A DNA stretch of 64,000 bases from Rhodococcus sp. B7740 (lineage in GTDB: Bacteria; Actinomycetota; Actinomycetes; Mycobacteriales; Mycobacteriaceae): assembly GCF_000954115.1 (NCBI RefSeq), contig NZ_CP010797.1:1302001-1366000 (forward strand), read 5' to 3'. A model generated the notes under the pieces. That model did not search any database, was not told where the DNA came from, and saw nothing but the letters and a program-made list of their open reading frames with translations. The position numbers and the translations under genes were made by a program. This document shows, piece after piece, positions 26,789 through 36,728 of this stretch; position 1 is the stretch's first letter; every line of letters starts with the position of its first letter.

Positions 26789-28049
26789 GCGGGTCCTCCG
26801 GATCGAGTCCGAGCAGTGGAAACACTGCTCGACGGGTGGCGATGATCGCCGAATCGACGCGTTCGAGCGCCCTGTCGGTGCCGTCCGCGCCTGCGAGAGA
26901 CCCACCGGGTCCGTCCCAGGCGGGATAGTCGACGTCTCCCCCGTCACCCATGGTCTGCGGTAGGTCGACGCTCGGTGCCATGGTCCGCACCCGCTCGCGC
27001 CACGTGTCCGGCAGCGCCGACATCGGGTCGATGTCGCGGCCGAGCGCGGCAGCGATGAGGTACGTCCAGGACCGTGGAACGACGCGCACCAAGCCGTACC
27101 CACCACCGCCGACGGCCAACCACCGACCTTCGGAATGCTTGTCCGCCAGATCGCGCATGGCCAGGAACGCAGCGTTCTGGCCGTCGACGGTCAGGGCGAG
27201 GTCCGCGAGGGGATCCTCGCGGTGGCTGTCCACACCGCATTGGCTGACGATGATCTGGGGCCGGAACGCCGCGATCGCGCCCGGCACGATCGCGTGGAAC
27301 GCGCGCAACCACAACCTGTCCGCGGTCCCGGGCAGCAACGGGACATTGATCGAGCTTCCCTCACCGCGCTCGGTTCCCACCTCGGTGGACCATCCGGTGT
27401 TCGGCCACAGCGTCGCCGGATGTTGATGCAACGAGACCGTGAGCACTCTCGGGTCACCGAGGAAAGCCGCTTGAACGCCGTCCCCATGGTGAGCGTCGAC
27501 ATCGATGTAGGCGATTCGGTCGAACCCGTTGTCCAGCAACCACGAGATGGCGATGGCGGCGTCGTTGTAGACGCAGAAGCCCGATGCCCAGTCGGCCATC
27601 GCGTGGTGCATACCGCCACCGATGCTCACCGCGCGTCGAGCGCGACCCGACGCGATCTCGCGGGCGGCGGCCAGCGAGCCGCCGGCGAGCATGGCGCTCG
27701 CCTCGTGCATCTGCGGAAACACCGGATTGTCGTCGGAACCGAGTCCGTGGACGACGTCGTCGGGATCGCGCAGGGCCGGGCCCTGAGACGGTGCCTGTTT
27801 GACGGCCTCGATGTACGCGCTGGTGTGAAACCGGAGCAACTCCGAATCCGGTGCTGCGGCGGGCTCGACCAATTCGACACCCTCGAGCAGGCCGATGTCG
27901 GTGGCGAGCGCCATCGTCAGATCGAGTCGAGTCGGGTTCATCGGGTGGTCGTCGCTCCACCGGTAGCCGAGGTAGTCCGCGCTCCACACGACGATGTCCT
28001 CGGGGCGGTTCGGGATGGACGCGGCGGCGCGTGTCGCCTGATCAGACAT
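26781..28049 (-). CDS. acuC: AcuC-type histone deacetylase-family lysine deacetylase
   Basis: 422 aa from the ATG at 28049. It is a zinc-dependent deacetylase of class I/II type: GGGMHHAMADWASGFCVYND holds the catalytic His pair, YIDVDAHHGDGVQAAF supplies Asp and His zinc ligands, SQCGVDSHREDPL contains the other Asp, and GGGGYGLVRVVPRSW has the catalytic Tyr region. In other bacteria AcuC removes acetyl groups from acetyl-CoA synthetase. The 8-base overlap with the acetyltransferase gene points to coordinate expression of opposing activities. The promoter region is shared with the divergent ideR (185 bases). Confidence 0.92.
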   Translation of the reverse strand: MSDQATRAAASIPNRPEDIVVWSADYLGYRWSDDHPMNPTRLDLTMALATDIGLLEGVELVEPAAAPDSELLRFHTSAYIEAVKQAPSQGPALRDPDDVVHGLGSDDNPVFPQMHEASAMLAGGSLAAAREIASGRARRAVSIGGGMHHAMADWASGFCVYNDAAIAISWLLDNGFDRIAYIDVDAHHGDGVQAAFLGDPRVLTVSLHQHPATLWPNTGWSTEVGTERGEGSSINVPLLPGTADRLWLRAFHAIVPGAIAAFRPQIIVSQCGVDSHREDPLADLALTVDGQNAAFLAMRDLADKHSEGRWLAVGGGGYGLVRVVPRSWTYLIAAALGRDIDPMSALPDTWRERVRTMAPSVDLPQTMGDGGDVDYPAWDGPGGSLAGADGTDRALERVDSAIIATRRAVFPLLGLDPEDPRD

Positions 28050-28234
28050 AGGGACAAAACTACGTTGTCGGGCGGGATGGTGTTGCCGGGTTCCGTTGTT
28101 GTCCCCGGAGTCCCCCTGTGAGAAGCCACGGGAAAAGACGTCCACCGTTGTGGTGCGCCGCGCCCGCTGCGACTGGGTGCAGCGCCTATTTCGGGACGCT
28201 GACGGTAGGATCGAGCCCGACGAAGGGGTTGAGT

Positions 28235-28921
28235 GTGAAGGATCTGGTCGACACCACGGAGATGTACCTCCGGACGATCTACGATTTGGAAGAAGAGGGC
28301 GTGATTCCGCTCCGCGCGCGAATCGCCGAGCGGCTCGAACAAAGTGGTCCCACCGTCAGCCAGACCGTTGCTCGGATGGAGCGCGACGGGCTGTTGTCCG
28401 TCGCGGGCGATCGGCACCTGGAGCTGACCGAGAAGGGCCGAAGTCTGGCGGTTGCGGTCATGCGCAAGCACCGTTTGGCAGAGCGCCTGCTCGTGGACAT
28501 CATCGGTCTGCGCTGGGAAGACGTTCACGCCGAGGCGTGCCGCTGGGAGCACGTGATGAGCGAGGAGGTCGAGCGTCGTTTGGTGACCGTACTGAACAAC
28601 CCGACGACCTCGCCGTACGGCAACCCGATCCCGGGGTTGGCCGAACTCGGGCTCGGCCAGTCGACTCTGGCACCGGAGGCTCTCATCCGCCTCACCGACG
28701 TTCCGGTCGGCCAACCGACTGCCGTCGTGGTGCGTCGTCTCGCCGAGCACGTCCAGTCCGACCCCGAGGTGATCGCTCAGCTCCGCGAGGCAGGCGTGGT
28801 CCCCGATGCTCGCGTTACAGTCGAGGCCAAGCCCGGATCGATCACGATCACGGTGCCAGGACACAGCGGTGTCGACATATCCGAGGAGATGGCGCACGCC
28901 GTCCAGGTGAAGAAGGTCTGA
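28235..28921 (+). CDS. ideR: Iron-dependent repressor IdeR (DtxR family)
   Basis: 228 aa from the GTG at 28235, preceded by GAAGGGG, so the protein starts [21 protein letters not shown] as in IdeR. The helix-turn-helix is near residues 25-50 ([18 protein letters not shown]). Metal-site residues are present: Met10, the His of MRKHRLAE, and [17 protein letters not shown], which includes the Cys-x2-Glu-His cluster. The C-terminal SH3-like domain is complete. It represses siderophore genes when iron is available. No classical IdeR box was recognised in the window. Counterpart of Rv2711. Confidence 0.95.
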   Translation: MKDLVDTTEMYLRTIYDLEEEGVIPLRARIAERLEQSGPTVSQTVARMERDGLLSVAGDRHLELTEKGRSLAVAVMRKHRLAERLLVDIIGLRWEDVHAEACRWEHVMSEEVERRLVTVLNNPTTSPYGNPIPGLAELGLGQSTLAPEALIRLTDVPVGQPTAVVVRRLAEHVQSDPEVIAQLREAGVVPDARVTVEAKPGSITITVPGHSGVDISEEMAHAVQVKKV

Positions 28922-28967
28922 CCTCCCACCGACGACGGCGTTCGACGCGTGTGAGGGAGAACGAACA

Positions 28968-29948
28968 GTGAAGCTTCTGGTCACCGGTGGTGCGGGCTAC
29001 GTCGGCAGCGTCTGCGCGGCCGTGCTCGTCGAGCGCGGACACGAGGTCGTGGTCGTGGACAACCTGTCCACCGGTAACCGGGACGCCGTGCCCGGTGGTG
29101 CCACGTTCGTCGAAGGTGACGTCAAGGACGTCGCCGCGGACGTGTTGATCGGCGGCGGCTTCGACGCCGTCCTGCACTTCGCCGCGCAATCTCTGGTGGG
29201 CGAGTCGGTGGTCTCGCCCGACAAGTACTGGAGCGGGAACGTCGTCACCTCGCTGGCGTTGCTCGATGCCATCCGAGCATCCGGCACCGCGAAGCTGGTG
29301 TTCTCTTCGACCGCCGCCACGTACGGCGAGCCCGAGAAGACTCCCATCACCGAGGACGCACCCACCCGCCCCACCAATCCCTACGGTGCCACCAAACTCG
29401 CGATCGATCACGCGATCACCTCGTACGCCGCGGCCTACGGCCTCGCAGCCACCAGCCTCCGGTACTTCAACGTCGCCGGTGCCTACAACGGTTTCGGCGA
29501 GAATCGCGTCGTCGAGACCCACCTGATTCCGCTCGTGCTTCAGGTCGCTCTGGGGCAGCGCGAGAAGATTTCGGTGTTCGGTACCGACTGGCCCACTCCG
29601 GACGGTACGGCTGTTCGCGACTACATCCACGTCGCAGACCTGGCCGAGGCACACATTCTCGCCGTCGATGCCGCACAACCGGGTGAGCACACCATCTACA
29701 ACCTCGGCAGCGGCACCGGATTCTCCGTGCACGAGGTCATCTCGTCCTGCGAGCGCGTCACCGGTCTGCCCATCGCCGTCGAACATGCTCCCCGTCGTGC
29801 CGGTGATCCTGCGGTCCTGATCGCCTCGAGTGCGCGTGCGGTCGAGGAGCTGAAATGGACGCCGGAGCTGACCGATCTCGATCGGATCGTGGCCGATGCG
29901 TGGACCTTCCTGCAGCAGCTCGGCGATCGGTCGCACGCAGCGCGCTGA
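28968..29948 (+). CDS. galE: UDP-glucose 4-epimerase
   Basis: 326 aa, GTG preceded by GAGGGAGA. A short-chain dehydrogenase-type epimerase converting UDP-glucose to UDP-galactose, the precursor of arabinogalactan galactan. The NAD motif [10 protein letters not shown] is at the N-terminus. The catalytic Ser/Thr region is [16 protein letters not shown] and the Tyr-x3-Lys pair is in [11 protein letters not shown]. It begins 46 bases after ideR in the same direction, so the two may be co-transcribed. A wider linkage to iron is not implied. Confidence 0.92.
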   Translation: MKLLVTGGAGYVGSVCAAVLVERGHEVVVVDNLSTGNRDAVPGGATFVEGDVKDVAADVLIGGGFDAVLHFAAQSLVGESVVSPDKYWSGNVVTSLALLDAIRASGTAKLVFSSTAATYGEPEKTPITEDAPTRPTNPYGATKLAIDHAITSYAAAYGLAATSLRYFNVAGAYNGFGENRVVETHLIPLVLQVALGQREKISVFGTDWPTPDGTAVRDYIHVADLAEAHILAVDAAQPGEHTIYNLGSGTGFSVHEVISSCERVTGLPIAVEHAPRRAGDPAVLIASSARAVEELKWTPELTDLDRIVADAWTFLQQLGDRSHAAR

Positions 29949-29988
29949 CCCGCGTTGCCGGCCGATCATCGATGTGCCCGACCGGCCG

Positions 29989-31104
29989 TCACCGTCGACC
30001 GAACGGGTCCCCGGGCAACCGAACTCCGCAGACGCGCGCGCACGCGAAGCCGCTCTCGGCCACTTCGCGAACGAGTTCGGGACCTGCGCCAGCGCTGAGC
30101 GATCGGTCCAGCAGTCGCGCCAGTGAGTACGTCTCGTCGGCTTCCAGTGCAGCGTCGATCGCGACGCGGGCCATCGGCCCGTCTCCGCGCACGTACGCGC
30201 TGAAGGCCAGAAGTGTTGCGGCGACGGCGCGTGCGCCCTTCGGTAGGACGCGGGACATTCTCGCCCAGAACTCTTCGACGAATCCCGCGTCGTCGCCAAG
30301 CGTCAACGCCAACACCGCGTCACGCACCTGGACGTGGCCGATCGCGAGTGCGATCCGAGCGATGTCGGCCGGATCCAATTCGGTGTCGTACGGTCCGCGT
30401 GCGATGTACGACAGCACCGAGGTCAAGTCGTCGGTACGAGACCGGGTGCCCTCGCGCCGTTGTCGCGACATCTCGGCCGCCACGGCCCGCACCGTCGCGT
30501 CGGGGCCCGGTGCGATGGTCTCGGCGAGCTCGCACCTGGACTTTCGGACGGAGTAGCCGTCGAGCACGCGTGCCACGGTCATCGGAGACGCCGAAGGATC
30601 GGATATCAGGCCGTGCCGCTGCGGTCCGCGCAAGGTCCACCACTCGGCGGAATCGGCGATCTCCGACGCCGCGAGGGCCTCGCCGAGCTGCACTCCGAAC
30701 GATGCGAGTGCGGCGTCGAGTTCGATCACCAGCGCTTCGACGTCGAGCAGATGCGCTGTTCTGACGGCTCGGTCGAGCCTGTCGTCGACGAACACCGCCA
30801 TGACCGCGGGGATGTTCTCCCTCGCGCAGTAGCCGGCAAGGTAGCCGATGGCGTCGAGCATCTCCTCGGTCGCGCGGGTACGACCGCCTGCGCGCCGATC
30901 GGCGTGTTCGCCTGCCAGGACGAGGTCGTGACGCATCGTGGGTCCGACGCCGGCACCGCCGTCCTGGACCGCGATGAGCACCATCGATCGATGCGGGTGG
31001 AATCCGAGCATGGCCGGCACGGCTGCCATCAGGTCGCTCACCTGACCGAGTCGAACGCGATGGCGGGAGTCGAAGTTGTCGTGTGAATTCGTCGGTGTGT
31101 GCAT
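29989..31104 (-). CDS. DUF4192 family protein
   Basis: 371 aa. The start MHTPTNSHD precedes the DUF4192 core: RVRLGQVSDLMAAVPAMLGFHPHRSMVLIAVQDGG (about 15-50), then a mixed alpha/beta domain. The second half contains a helical repeat region of TPR-like character (YIARGPYDTELDPADIARIALAIGHVQVRDAVLALTLG; DGPMARVAIDAALEADETYSLARLLD). It is soluble. The function is unknown. Likely counterpart of Rv2712c. Confidence 0.88.
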   Translation of the reverse strand: MHTPTNSHDNFDSRHRVRLGQVSDLMAAVPAMLGFHPHRSMVLIAVQDGGAGVGPTMRHDLVLAGEHADRRAGGRTRATEEMLDAIGYLAGYCARENIPAVMAVFVDDRLDRAVRTAHLLDVEALVIELDAALASFGVQLGEALAASEIADSAEWWTLRGPQRHGLISDPSASPMTVARVLDGYSVRKSRCELAETIAPGPDATVRAVAAEMSRQRREGTRSRTDDLTSVLSYIARGPYDTELDPADIARIALAIGHVQVRDAVLALTLGDDAGFVEEFWARMSRVLPKGARAVAATLLAFSAYVRGDGPMARVAIDAALEADETYSLARLLDRSLSAGAGPELVREVAESGFACARVCGVRLPGDPFGRR

Positions 31105-31255
31105 ACCGGAGAATCCTGGCCGGGGTCCTGACGACCGACGAAGTCCCGACCTGAGCTTTCGAACTGCCCTGTGGAGAACCGGTGTGTTGTGGACCGATCG
31201 AGTCGCCGGAGCTGTGGACGACCGATTCGTGTCGGTGCGATCTGCTATCGCTTCG

Positions 31256-31966
31256 TCAGCCCTGGCCGACCTTCTGGACGGCCGCGGTGAACAGCTCGTC
31301 GAGGGTCATCGCGTCGGGCGTGCCCGAGCCGAACGACATGAACGTGGCCGACACTCGCACCCCGTCGATCTGGGCCATCAACGTCAGCATCGACTGCGTG
31401 ACGGCGTCGCCGCCTGCACCCGATGCAACGGTCTGCCGGACGGCCAAGGTGTCGTCCGCGTCGATGGGCGGTGCCGGCGTCAGAGTCGAGGTCACCGTCG
31501 AGGTCGCACCGGACTTGGTTGCCGTCACCTCCCCGCACTGTTCGAGCTGCTCCTTGCGCGCCGAGAGCGGTTCGTCCACTGCGGTCAACTCGATCGAGAT
31601 GGTCGATCGACTGTCGTTGTCGGTTCCGACGATCATGGCCGTTCCCGTCGGGCCGAAGTCCTGGTCGGCAGGCTTGCATCCCGCCGGGCTGACCTCGGCA
31701 CCGGCCGGTATTCCGCTGAGATCGGGTGCGGCTTGCGAGATCGCCTGCTGGGGCAGAACCAGGGCGTCGTACGGTGCCGGGAAGCTGGACGGGTCGATCA
31801 GCAGCGTGCTGAGATCCACACCGGACCGCGCCGACGAGGTGGCACTGCCTGCGCTGGGTTCAGCGGTGCCCGTGACGGTCGAGCTGCACCCCACCAGTAC
31901 GAGCGCTCCGATCGCCGCCGACGTGGCAGCGCTGGTCAGGCGGGTTCTCCGTGCGGCGGGGCTCAC
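31256..31966 (-). CDS. Putative lipoprotein, DUF5642-like
   Basis: 236 aa from a GTG with GAGGAC upstream. A lipoprotein signal peptide is clear: basic N-terminus (SPAARRTRL), a hydrophobic stretch, and the lipobox LVGC followed by SSTVTGTAEPSAG. The mature domain resembles the mycobacterial sensor-like/DUF5642 lipoproteins, with two cysteines (SPAGCKPADQ, LEQCGEV) likely paired. It is anchored to the outer face of the membrane. Function unknown. Confidence 0.82.
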   Translation of the reverse strand: MSPAARRTRLTSAATSAAIGALVLVGCSSTVTGTAEPSAGSATSSARSGVDLSTLLIDPSSFPAPYDALVLPQQAISQAAPDLSGIPAGAEVSPAGCKPADQDFGPTGTAMIVGTDNDSRSTISIELTAVDEPLSARKEQLEQCGEVTATKSGATSTVTSTLTPAPPIDADDTLAVRQTVASGAGGDAVTQSMLTLMAQIDGVRVSATFMSFGSGTPDAMTLDELFTAAVQKVGQG

Positions 31967-31985
31967 AAGACGTCCTCTTCGAGTA

Positions 31986-32021
31986 GGTGGGACGCCGCAG
32001 CACTCGCTCCGGCGTCCCACC
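31986..32021 (-). terminator. Hairpin downstream of the mycothiol dehydrogenase operon
   Basis: A 12-bp perfect stem (GGTGGGACGCCG with its complement) has a 12-base loop, after the metallo-hydrolase stop and before the lipoprotein gene. No U-tract follows. Confidence 0.6.
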
Positions 32022-32078
32022 ACTGTCTCATTCCGACCACCTCGAACGCGGCAGGCGACCTACCGCAGTGTCGCGATG

Positions 32079-32711
32079 TCAGCTTCCGCGGGCGATCCAC
32101 TCCTCGAGGTGCGGTGCCTCGTCGCCGATGCGCGTGCCGTCGCCGTGCCCGGTGTTGACGCGAGTCTCGACGGGAAGCGCGAAGAGTCGATCACGGATGG
32201 ACCCGATGATGGTCGGGAAATCCGAGTACGACCGGCCGGTGGCACCCGGACCGCCGGAGAAGAGGGTGTCGCCGCTGAACAACTCCCCCGCCTCCGGCAG
32301 GTACAGGCACGTCGATCCCGGTGAGTGCCCGGGTGTGTGCAACGCCAGGATGTCGGTTCCGGCAACGGTGATGCGCTGGCCGTCCTCGAGGGTGGAGTGC
32401 CCGACGCCCGGGTGCGTCTGCTCCCACAGCATCTCGTCGGCCGGGTGCAGCAGAATCGGCGCGTCGAGGGTGTCCGAGAGCTCGGGTGCCACGGTCACGT
32501 GATCGTTGTGACCGTGTGTGCAGACGACGGCCTTGACCGTGCGACCGGCTACCGCGTCGACGATCGGGGCCGCGGTGTGGGCTGCGTCGACGATCACGAC
32601 CTCGTCGTCGTCGCCGATGAGCCAGATGTTGTTGTCGACGTCCCAGGTGCCACCGTCGAGACTGAACGTGCCCGAGGTGACCACGTTCTGGACACGGAAT
32701 CGACCACTCAC
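32079..32711 (-). CDS. Metallo-beta-lactamase fold hydrolase, partner of mycothiol dehydrogenase
   Basis: 210 aa from a GTG that overlaps the dehydrogenase stop (GTGA). The metal motif [11 protein letters not shown] (HxHxDH) is present, as are [22 protein letters not shown] and the late NTGHGDGT. These are the features of glyoxalase II-like hydrolases. In mycobacteria the same gene lies beside mscR (Rv2260 beside Rv2259). It may hydrolyse the formyl-mycothiol made by the dehydrogenase, but that is inference. Confidence 0.88.
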   Translation of the reverse strand: MSGRFRVQNVVTSGTFSLDGGTWDVDNNIWLIGDDDEVVIVDAAHTAAPIVDAVAGRTVKAVVCTHGHNDHVTVAPELSDTLDAPILLHPADEMLWEQTHPGVGHSTLEDGQRITVAGTDILALHTPGHSPGSTCLYLPEAGELFSGDTLFSGGPGATGRSYSDFPTIIGSIRDRLFALPVETRVNTGHGDGTRIGDEAPHLEEWIARGS

Positions 32712-33793
32712 AGGATCACCACCGACCGCAGCACGGTGCCCTTGTGCATCTTGTCGAACGCGGCTTCGACGTCCTCGATGGTGATGCGTTCGGTGACGAA
32801 CTTCTCGAGCGGCAGACGGCCCTGCTGGTACAGGTCCACCAACTGCGGGAAGTCGCGCTCGGGCAGGCAGTCGCCGTACCAGGACGACTTCAGCGAGCCG
32901 CCGCGGGAGAAGAAGTCGATGAGCGGCATCTCGAGAGTCATCTCGGGAGTCGGAACGCCGACGAGCACCACGGTTCCGGCGAGGTCGCGTGCGTAGAACG
33001 CTTGCTTCCAGGTCTCCGGACGGCCGACGGCGTCGATCACCACATCGGCACCGAAGCCTCCGGTCAGCTCCTGCACGGCCTCGACGGCGTCGACCACGGA
33101 AGAATCGACGGTGTGGGTGGCTCCGAGTTGGAGGGCCCATTCGAGCTTGCCCGGGTCGCGATCGACCGCGATGATCGTCGATGCGCCCGCCAAGCGGGCT
33201 CCGGCGATCGCGGCATCGCCGACGCCGCCGCAGCCGATCACGGCCACCGAGTCTCCGCGCGAGACGTTGCCGGTGTTCATCGCTGCCCCGAGCCCGGCCA
33301 TCACTCCGCAGCCGAGCAGTCCGACGACGGCGGGATCGGCGTCTGCGGCGACCTTGGTGCACTGACCCTCGTGCACCAGGGTCTTCTCGGCGAATGCGCC
33401 GATGCCCAGCGCAGGGGTCAGCTCGGTGCCGTCCTCGAGGGTCATCTTCTGTGCTGCGTTGTGGGTGTCGAAGCAGTACCACGGGGTGCCGCGCTTGCAG
33501 GCTCGACATTCGCCGCACACGGCGCGCCAGTTCAGGACGACGAAGTCTCCGACCTCGACGTGCTCGACGCGGTCGCCGATGGTCTCGACGATTCCGGCTG
33601 CCTCGTGTCCGAGCAGGAACGGGAACTCGTCGTTGATGCCGCCTTCGCGGTAGTGCAGGTCGGTGTGGCACACCCCGCAGGCCGCGATCTTGACCACGAC
33701 CTCGTTCGGCCCGGGATCGGGGATGGTGATCGTCTCGATGGAGACGGGCTCGCCCTTGCTCTTGGCAACGACAGCGCGGACCTGCTGCGGCAT
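32708..33793 (-). CDS. mscR: S-(hydroxymethyl)mycothiol dehydrogenase / S-nitrosomycothiol reductase
   Basis: 361 aa, ATG at 33793 with GGAGG upstream. It is a class III zinc alcohol dehydrogenase using mycothiol: [29 protein letters not shown] supplies the catalytic zinc ligands, [15 protein letters not shown] the structural zinc. The Rossmann glycines are in [21 protein letters not shown], and the C-terminal half is complete. It oxidises the adduct of formaldehyde and mycothiol with NAD+. The stop overlaps the metallo-hydrolase start by 4 bases. Confidence 0.93.
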   Translation of the reverse strand: MPQQVRAVVAKSKGEPVSIETITIPDPGPNEVVVKIAACGVCHTDLHYREGGINDEFPFLLGHEAAGIVETIGDRVEHVEVGDFVVLNWRAVCGECRACKRGTPWYCFDTHNAAQKMTLEDGTELTPALGIGAFAEKTLVHEGQCTKVAADADPAVVGLLGCGVMAGLGAAMNTGNVSRGDSVAVIGCGGVGDAAIAGARLAGASTIIAVDRDPGKLEWALQLGATHTVDSSVVDAVEAVQELTGGFGADVVIDAVGRPETWKQAFYARDLAGTVVLVGVPTPEMTLEMPLIDFFSRGGSLKSSWYGDCLPERDFPQLVDLYQQGRLPLEKFVTERITIEDVEAAFDKMHKGTVLRSVVIL

Positions 33794-33956
33794 GTGTTCC
33801 TCCACTGTGAATCGGGTGTTTCGTGCTGGGCTCAGCCTCGCACAACGCATCAGTACGTGGCGACATCTGCATGGGTTCGGCCTCCGAATCTCGGAGTTCA
33901 CAAGGTTGTGACCGGGTGGGCACGCAGTCTTTGCGTGCGAGCGGTACCTATGACGA

Positions 33957-35372
33957 ATGTCTGAACCCATGGAGTACGACCTGGTGGTCATCGGCTCCGG
34001 CCCAGGTGGCCAGAAGGCGGCCATTGCGGCTGCGAAGCTCGGCAAGCGGGTGGCGATCGTGGAGAAGGGACACATGCTCGGCGGGGTCTGCGTCAATACC
34101 GGCACCATTCCGTCCAAGACGCTGCGCGAGGCCGTTCTGTACCTCACGGGCATGAATCAACGTGAGTTGTACGGGGCGAGCTATCGGGTGAAGGCCGACA
34201 TCACTCCGGCCGATCTGTTGGCGCGAACCCAGCACGTGATCGGTAAGGAGATCGAGGTGGTGCGCTCGCAACTGCTGCGCAACCGGATCGAGCTCATCAC
34301 CGGCGTCGGAAAGTTCCTCGACGCGCACACCATTGTGATCGAGGACGAGTCGCGAGGTGAACGCATCACGGTCAAGGCAGCCAATGTGGTGATCGCCACC
34401 GGCACCGCTCCCGCGCGTCCCGCCGACATCGCGTTCGACGATTACCGCGTCCTCGACTCCGACGGGATTCTCAATCTCGAATTCATTCCGGCGTCCATGG
34501 TCGTGGTCGGGGCCGGGGTCATCGGAATCGAGTACGCATCGATGTTCGCTGCTCTGGGAACGAAGGTCACCGTTGTCGAGAAGCGCGATTCGATGCTCGA
34601 CTTCTGTGATCGCGAGATCATCGAGTCGTTGCAGTTCCACCTCCGCGATCTCGCGGTGACGTTCCGCTTCGGGGAGGCGGTGACCGCAGTCGACGTCGGC
34701 CCGAACGGAACGGTGACCACCCTTGCCAGCGGCAAGCGGATCCCGGCGGAGACGGTGATGTACTCGGCAGGCCGTCAGGGTCTGACGACGGCACTCGAAC
34801 TCGAGAACGCCGGTCTGGAGGCCGACGCGCGCGGTCGCATCTTCGTCGACGAACATTTCCAGACCAAGGTCGATCACATCTACGCAGTCGGTGATGTCAT
34901 CGGATTTCCGGCGTTGGCCGCGACGTCGATGGATCAGGGCAGGCTGGCGGCGTACCATGCGTTCGGCGAGTTCAGCGCGAAACTGACCGATGTGCAGCCC
35001 ATCGGCATCTACTCGATTCCCGAGTTCTCGTACGTCGGAGCCACCGAGGTCGACCTGACGAAGGGATCGATTCCGTACGAGGTGGGGGTGTCGAGGTACC
35101 GCGAACTCGCTCGCGGTCAGATCGCCGGCGACTCGTACGGCATGCTCAAGCTGCTCGTCTCCACTGAGGACCGGTCGATTCTCGGCGTACACATCTTCGG
35201 GTCGGGTGCGACGGATCTGGTGCACATCGGGCAGGCCGTGATGGGGTGCGGCGGCACCATCGACTACCTCGTCGATGCGGTGTTCAACTACCCCACACTG
35301 TCGGAGGCGTACAAGGTTGCCGCCCTCGATGTCACGAACAAGATCCGTGCGCTGGCCAACTTCGACCGCTGA
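33957..35372 (+). CDS. sthA: Soluble pyridine nucleotide transhydrogenase
   Basis: 471 aa. FAD motif [22 protein letters not shown] at the N-terminus, NAD motif [19 protein letters not shown] (about residue 180), and FAD motif [12 protein letters not shown] (about 305). The family's redox site has one Cys replaced: [17 protein letters not shown] has Thr where dihydrolipoamide dehydrogenase has its second Cys. This is normal for SthA, which moves hydride between NADPH and NAD+. Counterpart of Rv2713. Confidence 0.93.
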   Translation: MSEPMEYDLVVIGSGPGGQKAAIAAAKLGKRVAIVEKGHMLGGVCVNTGTIPSKTLREAVLYLTGMNQRELYGASYRVKADITPADLLARTQHVIGKEIEVVRSQLLRNRIELITGVGKFLDAHTIVIEDESRGERITVKAANVVIATGTAPARPADIAFDDYRVLDSDGILNLEFIPASMVVVGAGVIGIEYASMFAALGTKVTVVEKRDSMLDFCDREIIESLQFHLRDLAVTFRFGEAVTAVDVGPNGTVTTLASGKRIPAETVMYSAGRQGLTTALELENAGLEADARGRIFVDEHFQTKVDHIYAVGDVIGFPALAATSMDQGRLAAYHAFGEFSAKLTDVQPIGIYSIPEFSYVGATEVDLTKGSIPYEVGVSRYRELARGQIAGDSYGMLKLLVSTEDRSILGVHIFGSGATDLVHIGQAVMGCGGTIDYLVDAVFNYPTLSEAYKVAALDVTNKIRALANFDR

Positions 35373-35555
35373 TGTCGTCCTCGGCACGAGGGCAACCCGG
35401 GGCGGGGAATGAACAGCGGTCCACCGGTTGTTCTTTCGGATAGTGAATCGCCACGATCGACGTCGGCGGGTACGGGGCTCGCGCCCAGGATCGGCGTATT
35501 CTTACCCGATGCTCGCTTCGAGGTACCTACGAGTCGATCCGAAAGGGGCCCGGCC

Positions 35556-36500
35556 ATGACCGAACAGTCGAAGATGTACGAGCTGGAGTTTCCGGCACCG
35601 CAAATCTTCTCCAACGACGGAGTCGGACCCGTCCTCGTGCACGGTCTGGAGGGCTTCTCCGACGCGGGTCACGCAGTGAAGTTGGCGACGACTCATCTGC
35701 GCGAGAGCCTGGAGTCGGAACTCGTCGCGTCGTTCGACGTCGACGAGTTGATCGACTACCGGTCCCGTCGTCCGACGATGACGTTCAAGTCCGATCATTT
35801 CTCGGACTACGACGCTCCCGAACTGAATCTCTATGCCGTCAAGGACCGCACCGGCACCCCGTTCCTGCTGCTGGCCGGTATGGAACCGGATCTGCGGTGG
35901 GAGAAGTTCACCACTGCCGTTCGCCTGCTCGCCGAACAGCTCGGAGTCCGTCGGACCATCGGTCTCGGCTCGATCCCGATGGCCATTCCGCACACTCGGC
36001 CGCTCGGTGTGACGGCCCACGCCAGCGACAAGGAGCTGGTCAAGGAAGGCAACAGCTGGGCAGGTGACCTGCAAGTGCCCGGCAGCGCGTCGTCCCTGCT
36101 CGAGCTCAGGATGGCGCAGCACGGCCACGAGTCGATGGGCTTTTCGGTGCACGTACCGCACTACCTCGCCCAGACGGACTACCCCGGTGCAGCCGAAACG
36201 CTGCTCGAAAACGTCAGCGAAGCCGCCGAGTTGGACCTGCCGCTGGCCGCGCTGGGTGAAGCTGCCGCACGGGTTCGGGAGCAGGTGAACGAGCACATCA
36301 CCGGAAACGAAGAAGTCCAGTCGGTGGTGCAGGCACTCGAGCGTCAGTACGACACCTACGTGGCCGCGCAGGAACAGCAGTCGACGCTGCTGGCCAGCGA
36401 CGAGCCACTACCGAGCGGCGACGAGCTCGGGGCCGAGTTCGAGCGCTTCCTCGCCGAGCAGGCCGGTCTCGACGAGGGAGAGGACACCACCGAGCAGTAG
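35556..36500 (+). CDS. PAC2-family (proteasome assembly chaperone-like) protein
   Basis: 314 aa, ATG preceded by GAAAGGGG. The PAC2 fold starts with GPVLVHGLEGFSDAGHAVKLATTHL and includes FDVDELIDYRSRRPTM and FLLLAGMEPDLRWEKF. The C-terminal 60 residues form a helical, acidic tail. Actinobacterial members resemble proteasome chaperone PAC2, but a direct link to the bacterial proteasome has not been made from sequence. Counterpart of Rv2714. Confidence 0.88.
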   Translation: MTEQSKMYELEFPAPQIFSNDGVGPVLVHGLEGFSDAGHAVKLATTHLRESLESELVASFDVDELIDYRSRRPTMTFKSDHFSDYDAPELNLYAVKDRTGTPFLLLAGMEPDLRWEKFTTAVRLLAEQLGVRRTIGLGSIPMAIPHTRPLGVTAHASDKELVKEGNSWAGDLQVPGSASSLLELRMAQHGHESMGFSVHVPHYLAQTDYPGAAETLLENVSEAAELDLPLAALGEAAARVREQVNEHITGNEEVQSVVQALERQYDTYVAAQEQQSTLLASDEPLPSGDELGAEFERFLAEQAGLDEGEDTTEQ

Positions 36501-36728
36501 CAGTGTGAGCGGTCACAGAAGATGATCGCTCGGGCGCGCACATCGGACAGTTCGGGCGGATCGAAACATACCTGTAACCGCAAATACGCCCGATGTTCTG
36601 CCCCGAGCGTCATCTCGTGCAAGAGTCGTACCAACACGTACTCGGGTACGTACGTCCACACACTCGTGCACGGCGTCGCCGTCGTGTGCCGCCTCGCGCG
36701 GTGCACCAGGGAATTTCAGGAGGCGCAG

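Noticed and set aside
26788..27106. Upstream extension of the acetyltransferase gene to 27106
   Set aside because: The extra residues lie fully inside acuC and are unlike any GNAT N-terminus; the GTG at 26788 has GGAGG upstream.
28118..28234. N-terminal extension of IdeR
   Set aside because: Known IdeR proteins begin at the equivalent of [10 protein letters not shown]; the extra 39 residues are not conserved and the GTG at 28235 has a purine-rich site before it.
28050..28234. IdeR box in the ideR-acuC interval
   Set aside because: No TTAGGTTAGSCTAACCTAA-like palindrome was seen; only an isolated TAGGAT at 28206-28211 that could be a -10.
34056..34110. Possible loss of an active site in SthA (Thr for Cys)
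   Set aside because: The Thr in [13 protein letters not shown] is normal for soluble transhydrogenases, which lack the redox disulfide.
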